DNA of 64,000 nucleotides, taken from assembly GCF_000006405.1 (NCBI RefSeq), contig NW_003205853.1:62001-126000 (forward strand). Direction: 5' to 3'. Under the pieces are notes generated by a model that saw nothing but the letters and a program-made list of their open reading frames with translations, did not search any database and was not told the DNA's origin. The position numbers were made by a program, and so were the translations under genes. Each line of letters begins with the position of its first letter. Positions within the stretch are counted from its first letter, which is position 1. This document shows positions 34,566 through 45,468 of this stretch, one piece after another. The stretch comes from Perkinsus marinus ATCC 50983 (taxonomy: Eukaryota > Perkinsozoa > Perkinsida > Perkinsidae).

Positions 34566-35290
34566 ATTCCGTATTACGAATGACAGTACGTCTGTACAGC
34601 CAAAGCCATCAACAGAGGCCAGAAAAATCCTGTATTTTTGGATCATTATTTGCGAGATGCAGAAACTGTCCGAGACTCGGACTCCGAGTATGGCAGCAAC
34701 TTGATTGGGTTCTCTATCGAAGCATAGCTGAAGAATGCGTTAGAGCGGTGTGAACCCGTATCGTTAAGTTGTCCATCCACACGATGTGGTTGAAACGATG
34801 AGGAACGATTAGAAAGTCTGCTCGGAATTGAGAACGTTTTTCCTCATGTTAATAACAACAAATCTGTTCCAGAAAATATCGGAAAATTCCCTACCACCTT
34901 TGCTGCAACTCTATTCGGCATGACATCGTTTACAGTTTTGGCACAACTCAGAACTTGAAAGAAAGGCGCGGACTCGTCGCGTGTGTTTCACAGGATCTCG
35001 CCGAGTGGTTACGAGCCTTCAGCGCCCTGATGTCGCGGCATTTTGAAAAGCTCGCTTCAGAATCAGCACCATCTCTGGCGGTTAACGCTTCGAATGCTGA
35101 TGGAAATGATATTCCCGTGGACTGCCAAGTGAGTCCTCGACTGGCTGACCAGCTCTAACGTCACTGGCTGGTCAATGCAAGATAGCGACCTTGGAAATCA
35201 CAAACGACGATGGAATGAGACTGTTGGCGGAATGATGTATTTTCAGGGTCTCTTGAATGACCCAGAAGTTGACAAGCTGCTGCGGTGAGC
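34494..35290 (+). CDS. Possible multi-exon hypothetical gene
   Basis: Coding-looking pieces: from ATG 34494 (MGEIDSADHDHSMGDIHTEF), about 34600-34725 in another frame (INRGQKNPVFLDHYLRDAET), about 34940-35130 (DLAEWLRAFSALMSRHFEKL), then GTGAGT at 35131, and about 35248-35288 (GLLNDPEVDKLLR). They are spaced by plausible GT..AG introns but I could not join every frame. LNDPEVDKLL is vaguely STI1-like. It may instead be a decayed gene. Confidence 0.28.
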
Positions 35291-35494
35291 GAGGATGCGG
35301 GTGAATGAGAGCTTTGAGTTTTTATCAGATATCTTCGGTCGAACCCGGGCGCTCAGCTGGACCCTCGTCGGCTCCCACCACATCTAGCGCATAAAGTGAT
35401 GTATTTGGTTAAGAAAGGCATCATAAACTTGCATGCATGATCAACTCGTCTCTGTTTGCTGGTTTGGACCTTCTGTTGTTGATGAGGACCAAGT

Positions 35495-35543
35495 CGCGAG
35501 AACCTCGAATGGGTCATTAAATAACCCATTCGAGGTTCTCGCG
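35495..35543. other. 20-bp perfect inverted repeat (hairpin)
   Basis: CGCGAGAACCTCGAATGGGT, a 9-nt loop, and its exact complement. It is isolated in a gene-free stretch (35291-35801). The length and perfection suggest recent origin or maintained structure; the function is unknown. Confidence 0.6.
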
Positions 35544-35801
35544 GCTAAGATAACCGTTGAATGGCCGTTATTTGGAGCTGGAGATTCATGGAAGAACCAT
35601 AACTAGGAAGAACCAAAGACAACAAACCTGATGTCAGAAACCTGGTGACATGATGAAGACAACACTCTTAGCGTTTATTGACGTTCGACCCGATTTCTGT
35701 TGACGGTCGACCCGCTTAGCCGCTTCCACGAACCTTCCCCATCACTAACAAGCAACACAAGTACATAGTAGTATGACGTCAATGAAGTAAACTCTCTATC
35801 A

Positions 35802-37206
35802 TCAGTGACTCAGTTTACGATGCTTCTTATGCTTCTTTTCAACTTTGGTAGATTCGTTAGCCTCCTCGTCTCTGTCGGCCTCCTTATGATGATGCTTCTT
35901 CTTCTTTGTTACTCTCTTCTCCTCCACAGCATCTTCTTCCACCTTCTCGAGCTCAGCAGTCTTCCTCTTAGTAGATCCCCTCATAGCACCAGTCGGCTCC
36001 AGCAAAGCCCCGATTATGGTAAATGTGCTTTCAGCCGATACCACTGCTGTGTTCTCCCTTACTTCTTTTGGAGTTACTAAGCTTCTAAATGATGAGTTGT
36101 TGAGATCGCTCTCGATGGTTTTAGTAGCGGCAGCCCATTTTCTTGTGAAAGTTGATTCAACATCATCTTCATCAACACCACCGACGCCATAACATTCCCT
36201 ATTGTCCTCCTTCTGTGAGTTTTCCCAATAATAAGTATCATCATCATAATCATTCGCATTAGTCGCAATACTATTACTCCCAGTAACCACCGAGTCAACA
36301 AAGAAGGTTACATGCGTACCTACAATGTGTAATACTAACCCAACGGCCCGAATACTATCTACTTACCTTTCTTAACGATAGCATCAGCACAAGCGTTCGA
36401 CCTCTGACGTTTCCACGCAGCCTCTCCCTCATCATATGTCCAATCCGACAACATATTACTGCTTGGAATAGTAGCCGGCCAAGTTCCGAGAACCGTTACT
36501 CCGATGCTAGTGCCCGATACGTGAGTGACTTCGCCTGTCAACTTCTCACCAGCTTTAATGCCAATAGAAAGCAACTCGATTTGAGACAGTCTGGACGTCA
36601 GCAGAGCTCCTCCTTCCCCAACGTAACATGATGATGGTGATACTGATGACGGCAATAGACCTACAAGACTCACCAATACTCACGTGTTTTGCATCTTTAC
36701 TATTACCGATGGTGATAGCAGGCGCAGTAGGGTGATCGAGATACCTCAATAGAAGCATCTTCATCGCAGTTCGTCGTAGGATACCCTTCGAGGCCACCTG
36801 TGATGGTATCATGCTTGCTGACACCGACAACTTTACAGAACTCTGAAAAATACAAGTGTAAAATCATACCATAAACGTCACTATTACCAATCTGCCGGAA
36901 TAGAAGTCCTCTTCTTTCACTAAAGCCTTGCCGAGACCGTCGACCTGATCAAACCAATATCCACATCTGATTAAAATTCCCCCTCCGACTGACCATGATT
37001 TCAATTCCAGAGTTCTCACTAGAAACTCCTCCTTCGCCCTCCCCTACCATACTCTCATCAGAAAGGGTCGTCGCAGAGGCCACCACCTTGTTGAAGTCAC
37101 TATAGGGTATCGGGCTTGGGACGTGATCAGTGTGATACCGCAGTAGCTGAGGGCTATTATCAAGAGGGAACGTCCCGATGAGACAACCAGTAACAACAGC
37201 AGACAT
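35802..37206 (-). CDS. Possible RNA polymerase I subunit RPA43-like protein
   Basis: Minus-strand coding blocks: 37206 to about 36985 (SPQLLRYHTDHVPSPIPYSD), a short piece near 36940-36890 (GLGKALVKEEDFYSG), about 36840-36690 (MLLLRYLDHPTAPAITIG), about 36670-36365 (LLSIGIKAGEKLTGEVTHVS, GTSIGVTVLGTWPATIP) and about 36290-35802. The G.KLTGEV..VS...IGV.V.G...A.IP pattern resembles the OB-type domain of RPA43, which with RPA14 forms the stalk of RNA polymerase I. The C-terminus is acidic then Lys/His-rich (EKKHKKHRKLSH), fitting a nucleolar protein. The similarity is limited to one domain, so treat the name as tentative. Exon joins are approximate. Confidence 0.4.
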
Positions 37207-38317
37207 TGGAGAGCAATACTGAGGAAAATTACAAGTCGGGAGAAAACACAACAAACACCATAAAAAACTGCCGGAAAATTATATCTGAAATCACTATCCT
37301 TTTTTTCCTTGCAATTTTACTATTTAAAATTGCGTATCACAAGTTCCCTCGCAGTTCTGAATCCAATCTTGACAACCCCACACAAGTGACACCAACACCT
37401 TCAGAGCTCAATACCTGCACTATCAGCTCTCAACTGAGCAGCACCGGAGAGAGAACAATATGAATATATCCAAATTTCTTAAACGACATACGAAAATTCG
37501 TCGTCGTTGGAGCGAAAGCCTTGTCGAAAATATAAGAAATTTATGAAAATATATACACAAATTCCCGCCCGATGCTTACCAAGGAAATACACATTTCACT
37601 TCCAAGCACCTTGACAACATCCACAACCGAGTTAATACCATCATCGCGTAGACTACCGTAACTGACCAGATGAGGAACATTTCTTCACCCAACAACGCTG
37701 TCAACCTTCATCAGCGAGTCGTGAGGAGATCATGTAACAAAGTAGAACTCTGCGAATAAACGGTGGAGTGGTATGGCTAAGCGAACACAACAAAATCGCA
37801 GATAAAATTGAGTTCGACCACTTCAAAGAAATCACCATGTATAAGCTTATTTTCAGACCTCCGTGACGTTGATTCTACTCAGGAAATTCATCTTTCCCAT
37901 CATCATTTTCACTCAGCCCTATTCGGGTCGAACGGCAACTTGCTGGGCTCGTTGGGAATTTCACTGGGATCAAATCTGGCAATGATGACAATCACAAATG
38001 TGATAAAATAGTTTTCGGCAAATTTACTATGTGAGAAAAATGTGCGTTTTCTATTCTGGGGTTTATGTTAGTGAAAAACTTGTCGCTATCATGGTCCCGA
38101 AGAAAAGGTTACTTTTATCACATCACATGTTCATAGGAAAAGTATATACGATATAGTTTCAGATCAACTTCCAAAAATCTTGGAAAACTTTACACTTTCT
38201 GAAGTAATAAATTTTTGAAATTTTACATTCTCTAGATAATATTTTTCCATTTTTTGTATGAAAATAATTCATTTTTTTCGCATTTTTCACACCGAATTGC
38301 CACATACTAATCCTTCC
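37207..38317. other. AT-rich spacer
   Basis: About 1.1 kb with only short frames of low-complexity character. No repeat copy of the two main families and no RNA gene was recognised. Confidence 0.45.
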
Positions 38318-40384
38318 CTACCTCTCCCACGGGTCTTCACCCGAGCCTTTCCAACAGTCCACATAAGTATCATCCTTCAGCACCTCAAGAGCTTGTTTCG
38401 TCGGAATCCAAATTCGATCCGACTCCCACATAAACGCCAAGGTGCCGTGGTACCTCTCTGGTTTACCGTCATTACTGCTACTAGTAGTAGTAGCAAGATC
38501 AGGACCGTGTGGAGAGAGTTGATTGTGAATAGAACTGCATCCTGGTTTGAAGCCTTGTTTGGCATCATACCCACCGTAGAGTAACCCCATAAACTCCGAC
38601 ATTACCTGAAATGAAAACTGTATTAGAAATTTTTTTTCAGAAAATCAACACGATTTGAGCACCAAAACTTCAAATGCAAAAAATTCAAAAACGTCTATAA
38701 TAACATCAACAAGCACGGTTTCCAACACTACGCACGAGCTCATCTACAGTGTGGACCGAACCAGTCCTCAAGGTATGAGAGAGGCCGCTAAAGTGCATGC
38801 AAAATGATACCGATTACCCTGACAAGACTATGGTTTCAAATGATGACAATTTCAAAACCGTATCGAACTACTCATATCGTTATAAAGTTGACGACCCTAA
38901 AAACGAACATACTAAAAATTTACCTTGCATGACGATTTTGTTTACAAATTTCCCAACTCACATTTCTGTGAAACCAAGGTGGTCGGAATGTGTTCTCAGC
39001 AGTTAACCATCTCGGCGGGAATATCACAAAATCGATGTTAGCAGTTCCTGGTGCATATGATAACGATGGTGATTGCAACACTACTCCAATGCTCGGATCA
39101 GGATGATCGTATGTTACGGTATTAATCGCCATGAATAGCCCCAAATCGTAAACCGTTGGGTAATAATTTCCGTACCAACCAACCACATCATACGGCGTTT
39201 TATTCAACTTTGAAAGATACCTGCACACCGCACAGCGAAGATTTTGCCAATAATTTCATACCATCTTTCGCATACATTCTCCCACTGAATTTCGATATCA
39301 ACTCAGACGCTCCTCGGTTCTCCACTGTTGAAGCCGTTGGCGCTCGAAAGTGCCTCGGGTGAGCCAAACCGGAGGTGATGCCAATCGGACCAAGGTCGGG
39401 AATTTTGAATGGCGCTCCGTAGTTCTCCAGGAAATATCTAATTGAAGCCGTACCGGTTGCATAAAATTCCATGTCCAGTTTCTCACCCTTTAGCACGCCC
39501 ACTGTTGGCCTTATCGACGGTGAATTTGATGCCTTTTGGGATGAGTATCATTTCTCTCGGACCACCTCTCAAAACTCCCAATTCAGTACCTAATTTTTAT
39601 GCAACCAGCACGACCACAATTTTTTACTACGTATTTTCAAAACGTTTTCCCTGGGTAAAAACATCACATCTGCGTCATGATGGATAAACACTCTCGAGCT
39701 CTCAGACATATCTTTCCCGAAGTCATACACCCCACAAGAAGCACCCTTATGATAAGCGATAGTGAAAAGTGAATCCACCCAGTCAACGGTCATATTATCA
39801 ACTCCTTCAATATCTTCACTTGCCTTAAACCTGTACGGTTCTGGCGTTACTCCTTCTGGAATAATTGTAGTCGTGCCGGTTGCATAAAATCTAATAATCA
39901 CAGCCATCGTGTTTTCTCTCATACTTTCCCATTACCTCTCATTGACATCATACGTCCTGTACAAACTACTACCACCACCATCGTTATCACGAGTCAATCG
40001 ACTCAGTTGACTTACACTAGGGTATTTCCTATACATCCACGTATAATAATTAGAATTTCGTGGCGCCGTGAAAGCAGTTCCACTGATGATCTCAGGGTAC
40101 AGTCCATACGCTGGTCTCGACGGTGAATTCTGGTTTCTCGGCACTGCATTTGGCAGCAACTCGGTCATGAGAAAGTTCTGGTAGCCTCCAACGTATTGAT
40201 ACCTATACCATAATTCGAGCAACTCTCATCATACGCCGTACTCAATTTCGGAGCCTTCCGACCCCGGGAATGCAGTTCGACTATACTGATAAGTAGATCC
40301 GGTCGTACACCAACGCCTCGGTGTTATCAAACCGTTATGTTTCAACACATATCGCTTCACTCGAGGGATTATCAACATGCTCAT
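38318..40384 (-). CDS. HGD: Homogentisate 1,2-dioxygenase
   Basis: Minus-strand exons give a nearly complete enzyme: a first exon to about 40229, 40202-39936, about 39893-39654, then short exons to the last one at about 38607-38318. Hallmarks: [79 protein letters not shown] joined to [17 protein letters not shown], and LSPHGPD. The Fe(II) ligands expected in the family are visible (His of FHRN, Glu of SEFMG, His of PHGPD). It opens the homogentisate ring in tyrosine and phenylalanine breakdown. The start is uncertain: ATG 40384 or 40378 gives a basic N-terminal stretch; a longer frame from 40492 would begin only 37 bp from the eL27 stop. Three introns or junctions share a 27-nt motif. Confidence 0.9.
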
Positions 40385-40528
40385 TATTATCAGATGAGGA
40401 AGAACAGCCACAAGAAGGACCCTATAGACAACCAAAAGAACTTTACTAAAACGCAACAGATGAATAGCTTCCTTTCGAGACCCAGTATCCACAGTATGGT
40501 GTCACCATCGGCCTGCAAGTGTCACCAC

Positions 40529-41099
40529 TTAGAAGCGGAGCTTCCTTCTGAGGAAGACCAAGTCCTTCGAAGGCTTGTTGCCGCTCTTCTCGAGAGAAGG
40601 CTTTTGGAATTTCTCCTTCATCAACTTTGAGAAACTCAACTTAGCCTGCTTTCTGCCGTCAACAGTTTGCATCTGCTCGTCAGAGACCAAAGTCTTGCCA
40701 TCGATATCATGAGGGAGAGTGTATCTACCACCACCACCATATGCACCAACACTACTACTATTCTATGCATTACCTGGTCGCGATGAGATGATTGAAGTTG
40801 ACATACTTCACGAAAGTCTTCACTCTAGAGCGCTTGTCCTGCTTTTTCATGCTCATCTTTTTAGTGACAGACTGGGGGTGTTTCTCAATACCAACGACGA
40901 GGCAGTGACCATAGGGATGGCTCTTGGTGCCGTTCTCGTTGACCTTGGCAATCACAGCCTTGTGACCGGCTTGGCGACCGTTTAGGAGGATGACGACACG
41001 TCCGGCACGAAGGCTGAGAAGAAGAAGGAGTGGTATGATAGTGAACGTAGTGTCAGCAGCAGTCCTCCCACAACTTACAACTTTCCCATTGTTAGTAGT
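40529..41099 (-). CDS. RPL27: Ribosomal protein eL27
   Basis: Minus-strand exons 41099-41089, 41013-40774 and 40724-40529. The 11-nt first exon gives MGKF, joined to LRAGRVVILLNGRQAGHKAV, then YGHCLVVGIEKHPQSVTKKM, FVKYVNFNHLIATRY, DEQMQTVDGRKQAKLSFSKL and the universal end FLRRKLRF. About 148 residues, a little longer than the usual 136. It is a large-subunit protein. A perfect 22-bp palindrome lies 61 bp upstream of the ATG. HGD follows on the same strand almost at once. Confidence 0.95.
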
Positions 41100-41159
41100 C
41101 AACAGTGACTTGATGCTGGACTCGGCAGACAGAAGCCTCCTAGACACCCGTATTCACCT

Positions 41160-41181
41160 AAATCGATCAGCTGATCGATTT
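41160..41181. promoter_or_regulatory. Perfect palindrome upstream of eL27
   Basis: The 22-bp AAATCGATCAGCTGATCGAT plus TT reads the same on both strands. It is about 61 bp 5' of the eL27 start codon and shares ATCGATCA..TGATCGAT with the eS19 palindrome. Confidence 0.55.
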
Positions 41182-42141
41182 CAACATCACGCGCTAATCG
41201 ACTTCGACCACGGACAAGGCGGCTACCTCTATATGACAAAGTGATGGTAGAAGCGCCTTTTGAGTGGTTACTATAGCTTTGCGGCTAACGGGGCCTGGTA
41301 GCACACTAGAGGTTCACCCGTGAGGTAAAACACATTTCACGATTCACTTAAAACAACTGTTATACAGTTTACATGGAGTATTACACCACTTCACGTTAAA
41401 CGGGTGGAACTTTACTAAATGGTATTTTTAAATGTATCATCACCGAGGCATGATCGACTACTGAGTACAGTAGCAAAGTACAGTCGGATGATCGTATTTT
41501 CTAGTCATTTCTCATCAAAACCAAGCCTTCGTTGTGAATTAGCAGTAGTTGCATTAGCATATAGATCATCGACATTGTCACGATGACTAAGTACAAACCA
41601 TCTTGACCGTCTACCTTACAACCGTGAACGCATTGTCCTTTCACAAATTAACCAACACTATCGTCGGATCGTTTTTCAGGATGACAGTACATGACCTCAC
41701 TACTCTTGACAACTTGCATAGGAGCTAGTCTTGCATCGTGGGACTCCCAGCAGTCATATGGCCGCTCATTCCATTTTATCTGCAATCGGCATACCCTCTA
41801 GTTACATCACTATCACATAGCAATGTTCATCAACCATGCCACGTATAGTCTACCATGTTGACGTGTATAATTCTTTTTCCACAAAGAAAACATAGCAAGG
41901 TCGTTGAAAAGCGACTGCTCACCCATAGCCATTGCTGTCGTATCGCTCTCCACTACATCTTGCATTTTATCATCCACCGTATGGGAGCGCCCACGCGTAG
42001 AGAACCCCAAGTATGATCTACGCTGCTGTGGCCATCTGTTTACTTTTCAACTCTCCTCAGAGGTTCTTTCTTTTTGCGATTCATTCGCCGTCACCATGGA
42101 CGAACACTTGTGTTCACCAGTGGCTTACAGTATGAGATCTA
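41182..42141. other. Spacer with half of a palindromic element
   Basis: No supported gene. At about 41373-41422, TGGAGTATTACACCACTTCACG and AAACGGGTGGAAC match one arm of the TGGAGTTTCACCC family. Confidence 0.45.
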
Positions 42142-42150
42142 CTGCTACTG

Positions 42151-42236
<86 letters not shown>

Positions 42237-42294
42237 GCTACTACTGCTACTACTGCTACTACTACTACTACTACCACTACTACCACTACTACTA

Positions 42295-42348
<54 letters not shown>

Positions 42349-42349
42349 A
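42142..42349. repeat. (CTA)n microsatellite, long and interrupted
   Basis: About 208 bp of CTA/ACT triplets with CTG (ACTGCT) interruptions near the start and middle and CAC (ACCACT) interruptions later. All frames are open, which creates spurious poly-Tyr, poly-Thr, poly-Ser and poly-Val ORFs. Confidence 0.95.
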
Positions 42350-42693
42350 GCCTACTAGATATGATGAGCCTTCGACAATCATGATGACTGATGTTCGTTT
42401 CATAATTGTCATCCAATGAAGTCATTCTGGCATTCTCATCTCTGGTTGTGATTAGTTTATCAATAAATATTATCAATATTATCGATAAGGATATTAGTAT
42501 CAACAACCTTATGCAGCTTGAGTCTGATTCCACCCAGGGAATTCACTCTCTTTCCCTCCACAGATGCCTACATTCTTCATCTAAGCAACACACTTTCCAG
42601 TTGAAAGTATTATACGATCGATCGCCATGAAAACTCCTTTAACCATTCTAATTGTACTAAACCATTACCGATGTGAGAAGATATGTCCATGGT

Positions 42694-43044
42694 CAACTAC
42701 ATGTGTTGCTGATGGCTTAACACTTCTTATCGCAACTACATGTGTTGATGCTGGCTTAACACTTCTTATCGCAACTACATGTGTTGCTGATGGCTTAACA
42801 CTTCTTATCGCAACTACATGTGTTGCTGATGGCTTAACACTTCTTATCGCAACTACATGTGTTGCTGATGGCTTAACACTTCTTATCGCAACTACATGTG
42901 TTGATGATGGCTTAACACTTCTTATCGCAACTACATGTGTTGATGCTGGCTTAACACTTCTTATCGCAACTACATGTGTTGCTGTCGGCTCAACACTTCT
43001 TATCGCAACTACATGTGTTGCTGTCGGCTCAACACTTCTTATCG
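42694..43044. repeat. 39-bp minisatellite, nine copies
   Basis: Nine head-to-tail units with consensus CAACTACATGTGTTGCTGAT then GGCTTAACACTTCTTATCG. Variation is confined to positions 16-23 and one T/C at about position 25. The first unit starts within GGTCAACTACATGTGTTG, an internal block of the CAGTGTTGG repeat. The unit is a multiple of three, so a 146-codon frame (42627-43067) stays open; I do not consider it a gene. Confidence 0.95.
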
Positions 43045-43069
43045 GTTCCCGAATAACTTATATGTAAAC

Positions 43070-43838
43070 GTGTGTAATTGAAATAACTCAAGTCATAAGT
43101 GCGATCATATTTTCCGTATACTAGGATCAGCTAAAGTTAATCTTAACACCAGCTTCACTTCTGTACTGTTTTAACACAAGTATAATCGTTCAACACATAT
43201 TCATTACCAATATCCCAGCAATTTCACTACAGCATCGTTTCGAACGGCTTTCGGAATTTATTCCGCAATCCTTCATTAAACCAATGATTGTAGTAGTTGA
43301 CGAATGCGCCGTAGTAGTAGAAAAAAAGTAGAAAAAATAGTGACGACTTATAATTTTTTTCCAAGACGACCATTGCCAATAATAATAAATCTCTCGATAC
43401 GCCAGCGCATGTCACTAATTTCGTTCCCTGGTGGTCTTGTTTCCACCGCTATTTTCATCATTAGTGCTATAATCGGGTAAACTGATTAGGAATATTTCCA
43501 ACAAGTCACTGCCATCATATCTTCAAGTGATCAGCGTTAGAGAGTATCCACACGATCGACTACATGTCTTATCGAAAGTAATACCAAAACTCTGCGAAAT
43601 CTCCCTAAGCAGTAGTATTCCTATTCCTATAACCAGTGAGTGCGCTCCTGAGCTCAGCTGAGAAAAGCGAACAGAAATTCCACCAACACTACATCTCGTG
43701 TTCGCTGAAAACAGTGCAGAGTAGTTAAACTAACAAGTTCAAAACACAATAGAAAAATAGTGGTAATAGAAACAGGCGTATTACGTTGTTGTTGATGAAG
43801 TAGTAGCAGTAGTACACAACCGGACCTCATCCGTATCT
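43070..43838. other. Spacer with one repeat copy
   Basis: No gene. A CAGTGTTGG-family copy in reverse orientation lies at about 43555-43697 (CGACTACATGTC, GCTGAGAAAAGCGAACAG, CCACCAACACTAC). Confidence 0.5.
43555..43697 (-). repeat. CAGTGTTGG-family repeat
   Basis: The internal blocks CTCAGCTGAGAAAAGCGAAC and CCTATAACCAGTGAGTGCG are in reverse-complement family order. It lacks the CACACTGC end. Confidence 0.55.
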
Positions 43839-44433
43839 TTATCGGCCAACCTTAGAAATATCTTTCTTAATAGCCAAAGACTTCTTCTTATTCTTCTTAT
43901 CGTCATCATCCCTCATTTTACTATCGCTGCCATGTACGACTGAAATCAAAACTTTCACCAGCCGACCAAAACACTCTGCGAATCTCCTTACAATTTTCTC
44001 AATGACTTTCGAGAAACATGAGAGTTTCACCCGTTTCACGTGAAGTGGCGTAATACTCTGCGGAAAACGCGATACGAGCGCTGTGCAGTAGTCGTGAACT
44101 CTGTTTTTCACTAGTGTTTTTCATATCACTAGGGTGAAACTCCATAATACTAAAACTCGATTGAAAACCTTTGGTCGCGCGAAAATTTCCGGATTTCCCT
44201 GAACCACCCAAACCGTAGTGTAAATTCAACTCGAATAAATTGAAAACATACTTTACCAAAATCACCCTAAATTTCAACAACGCACATTTCGATACTCCCA
44301 AAAAAATTTCACCTTTTATTTTCAGCCGGTCTCGCCTTTCCCTACGCCTTTTAGCCATCTTGTCCCTAGTTGACAGAGGCCTTTTATTCTTAACCATGTC
44401 GTCATCGATCAGATCAATATCATCATCATCCAC
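43839..44433 (-). CDS. Small acidic/basic nuclear-type hypothetical protein
   Basis: Coding-looking blocks on the minus strand: about 44433-44325 (DDDDIDLIDDDMVKNKRPLS then TRDKMAKRRRERRDRLK) and about 43940-43839 (KMRDDDDKKNKKKSLAIKKD, ending ISKVGR). The intervening 380 or so bases contain a complete palindromic TGGAGTTTCACCC element and are probably an intron. The acidic then strongly basic composition suggests a nuclear or nucleolar protein. Not recognised; the start codon is not settled. Confidence 0.4.
44022..44146. repeat. Palindromic TGGAGTTTCACCC element
   Basis: GAGTTTCACCCGTTTCACGT at the left, CACTAGGGTGAAACTCCA at the right, about 125 bp, with a self-complementary interior (GAAGTGGCG..., GCGATACG). 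Confidence 0.75.
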
Positions 44434-44859
44434 CTGCTGAGAACGACATCACTCCTGTTACTACTACTACTATCAATGTTATACGACTACACTCATTTTT
44501 GATATGGAAATCATAGATATTTTTCTCTACTTTGCTCGAGAATAGACAAACTCCGCTGCTATGCAATCGATAACCATAAGTCTCCAAATATAACAACAAT
44601 ACATTTCCTCTCAAGTGAGATATATATACTCTATTACAAAACCCCCACAACCACCATTTCACGTTAATTCACCAGATAGATGCCAATTCCAAAATCATGG
44701 TTTCTCCATATCACTATTCGGAATATAAGATTATCATTAACATATGAGTTTACACTTCGATTGATAATAAGTTTAATCCTACATATCTTCTCGAATGACA
44801 GCACACTTGAAGATGTATGACAAATCTCAACAATTATAGTGTATTGTTTCGGTATTGCA

Positions 44860-44956
44860 TATACTCACTCGAGCTCATACACTGAAATTCTATAAGTAGT
44901 TAGGAAACTGCCAAGCTCAGCTGAGGAGAGCAAACACATATTCCAATGATATGACA
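44860..44956 (-). repeat. CAGTGTTGG-family repeat, partial
   Basis: AGCTCAGCTGAGGAGAGC and AACACATATTCCAATG are the reverse complement of the first 90 or so bases of the family. Confidence 0.55.
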
Positions 44957-44979
44957 AAAATTTTCTTCCTTATTAATTT

Positions 44980-45468
44980 TCACGATTTTATTACCGCATC
45001 GACGTCCATTTTAGCCTCAATTTTCTTCTCATTTTTCACTTTCCTTTTCTCAGCTTTCCTCGCCAGCTTTTCCCTGTATTCAGCGTCAACTCTTTGCAGG
45101 AAAGCGTGGTGAGCAGCCTTGGAGCGATTCTTCTTCATATCGACGACAAAGTGGCTGTCAAAAATTCTCAATAAAAATCAAAAACGCAACAGTTAGCGCT
45201 GAAGTTATGGTAGAAAACGATTTTGAAATTATTCAGCTTTAGTCGTAGAAAGAGTTTTCTTATTCCCCTGTTGTTGTTGAATACGTAAGTGTAATCGCAA
45301 CAACGACGACAGTTGCCTTTGAAACTCCGCTGAAGTCGCTGATTCAACCTGACATCCACAAATGCGCGAAATGAGAAATCGCTACTTTACCTTAGTGCTA
45401 ATTTTCTTGGGTAAATTCCGTTTCCCAATGAGAACTTTCTTTCCCCCACTCCTGGTGGCCCTCACCAT
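44980..45468 (-). CDS. Small Lys-rich hypothetical protein
   Basis: Minus-strand exons: about 45468-45392 (MVRATRSGGKKVLIGKRNLP), about 45353-45235 (ESATSAEFQRQLSSLLRLHL) and about 45155-44980 (MKKNRSKAAHHAFLQRVDAE, KLARKAEKRKVKNEKK, ending DVDAVIKS). The joins need two introns of about 40 and 80 nt, both with GT..AG ends. Helical and very basic, like ribosome-biogenesis accessory proteins, but I cannot name a family. Confidence 0.45.

Noticed and set aside
42074-42533. Poly-Tyr, poly-Thr, poly-Ser and poly-Val ORFs
   Set aside because: All frames of a (CTA)n microsatellite are open; there is no independent coding evidence, unlike the SERINC poly-Ser tract which is flanked by family sequence.
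42694-43044. CRISPR-like direct repeats
   Set aside because: The 39-bp units are immediately adjacent without unique spacers, and the genome is eukaryotic.
42627-43067. 146-codon ORF with 13-residue repeats (TTCVADGLTLLIA)
   Set aside because: It is produced by a 39-bp minisatellite whose unit length is a multiple of three; no signal, no flanking coding sequence, and the first unit derives from a repeat element.
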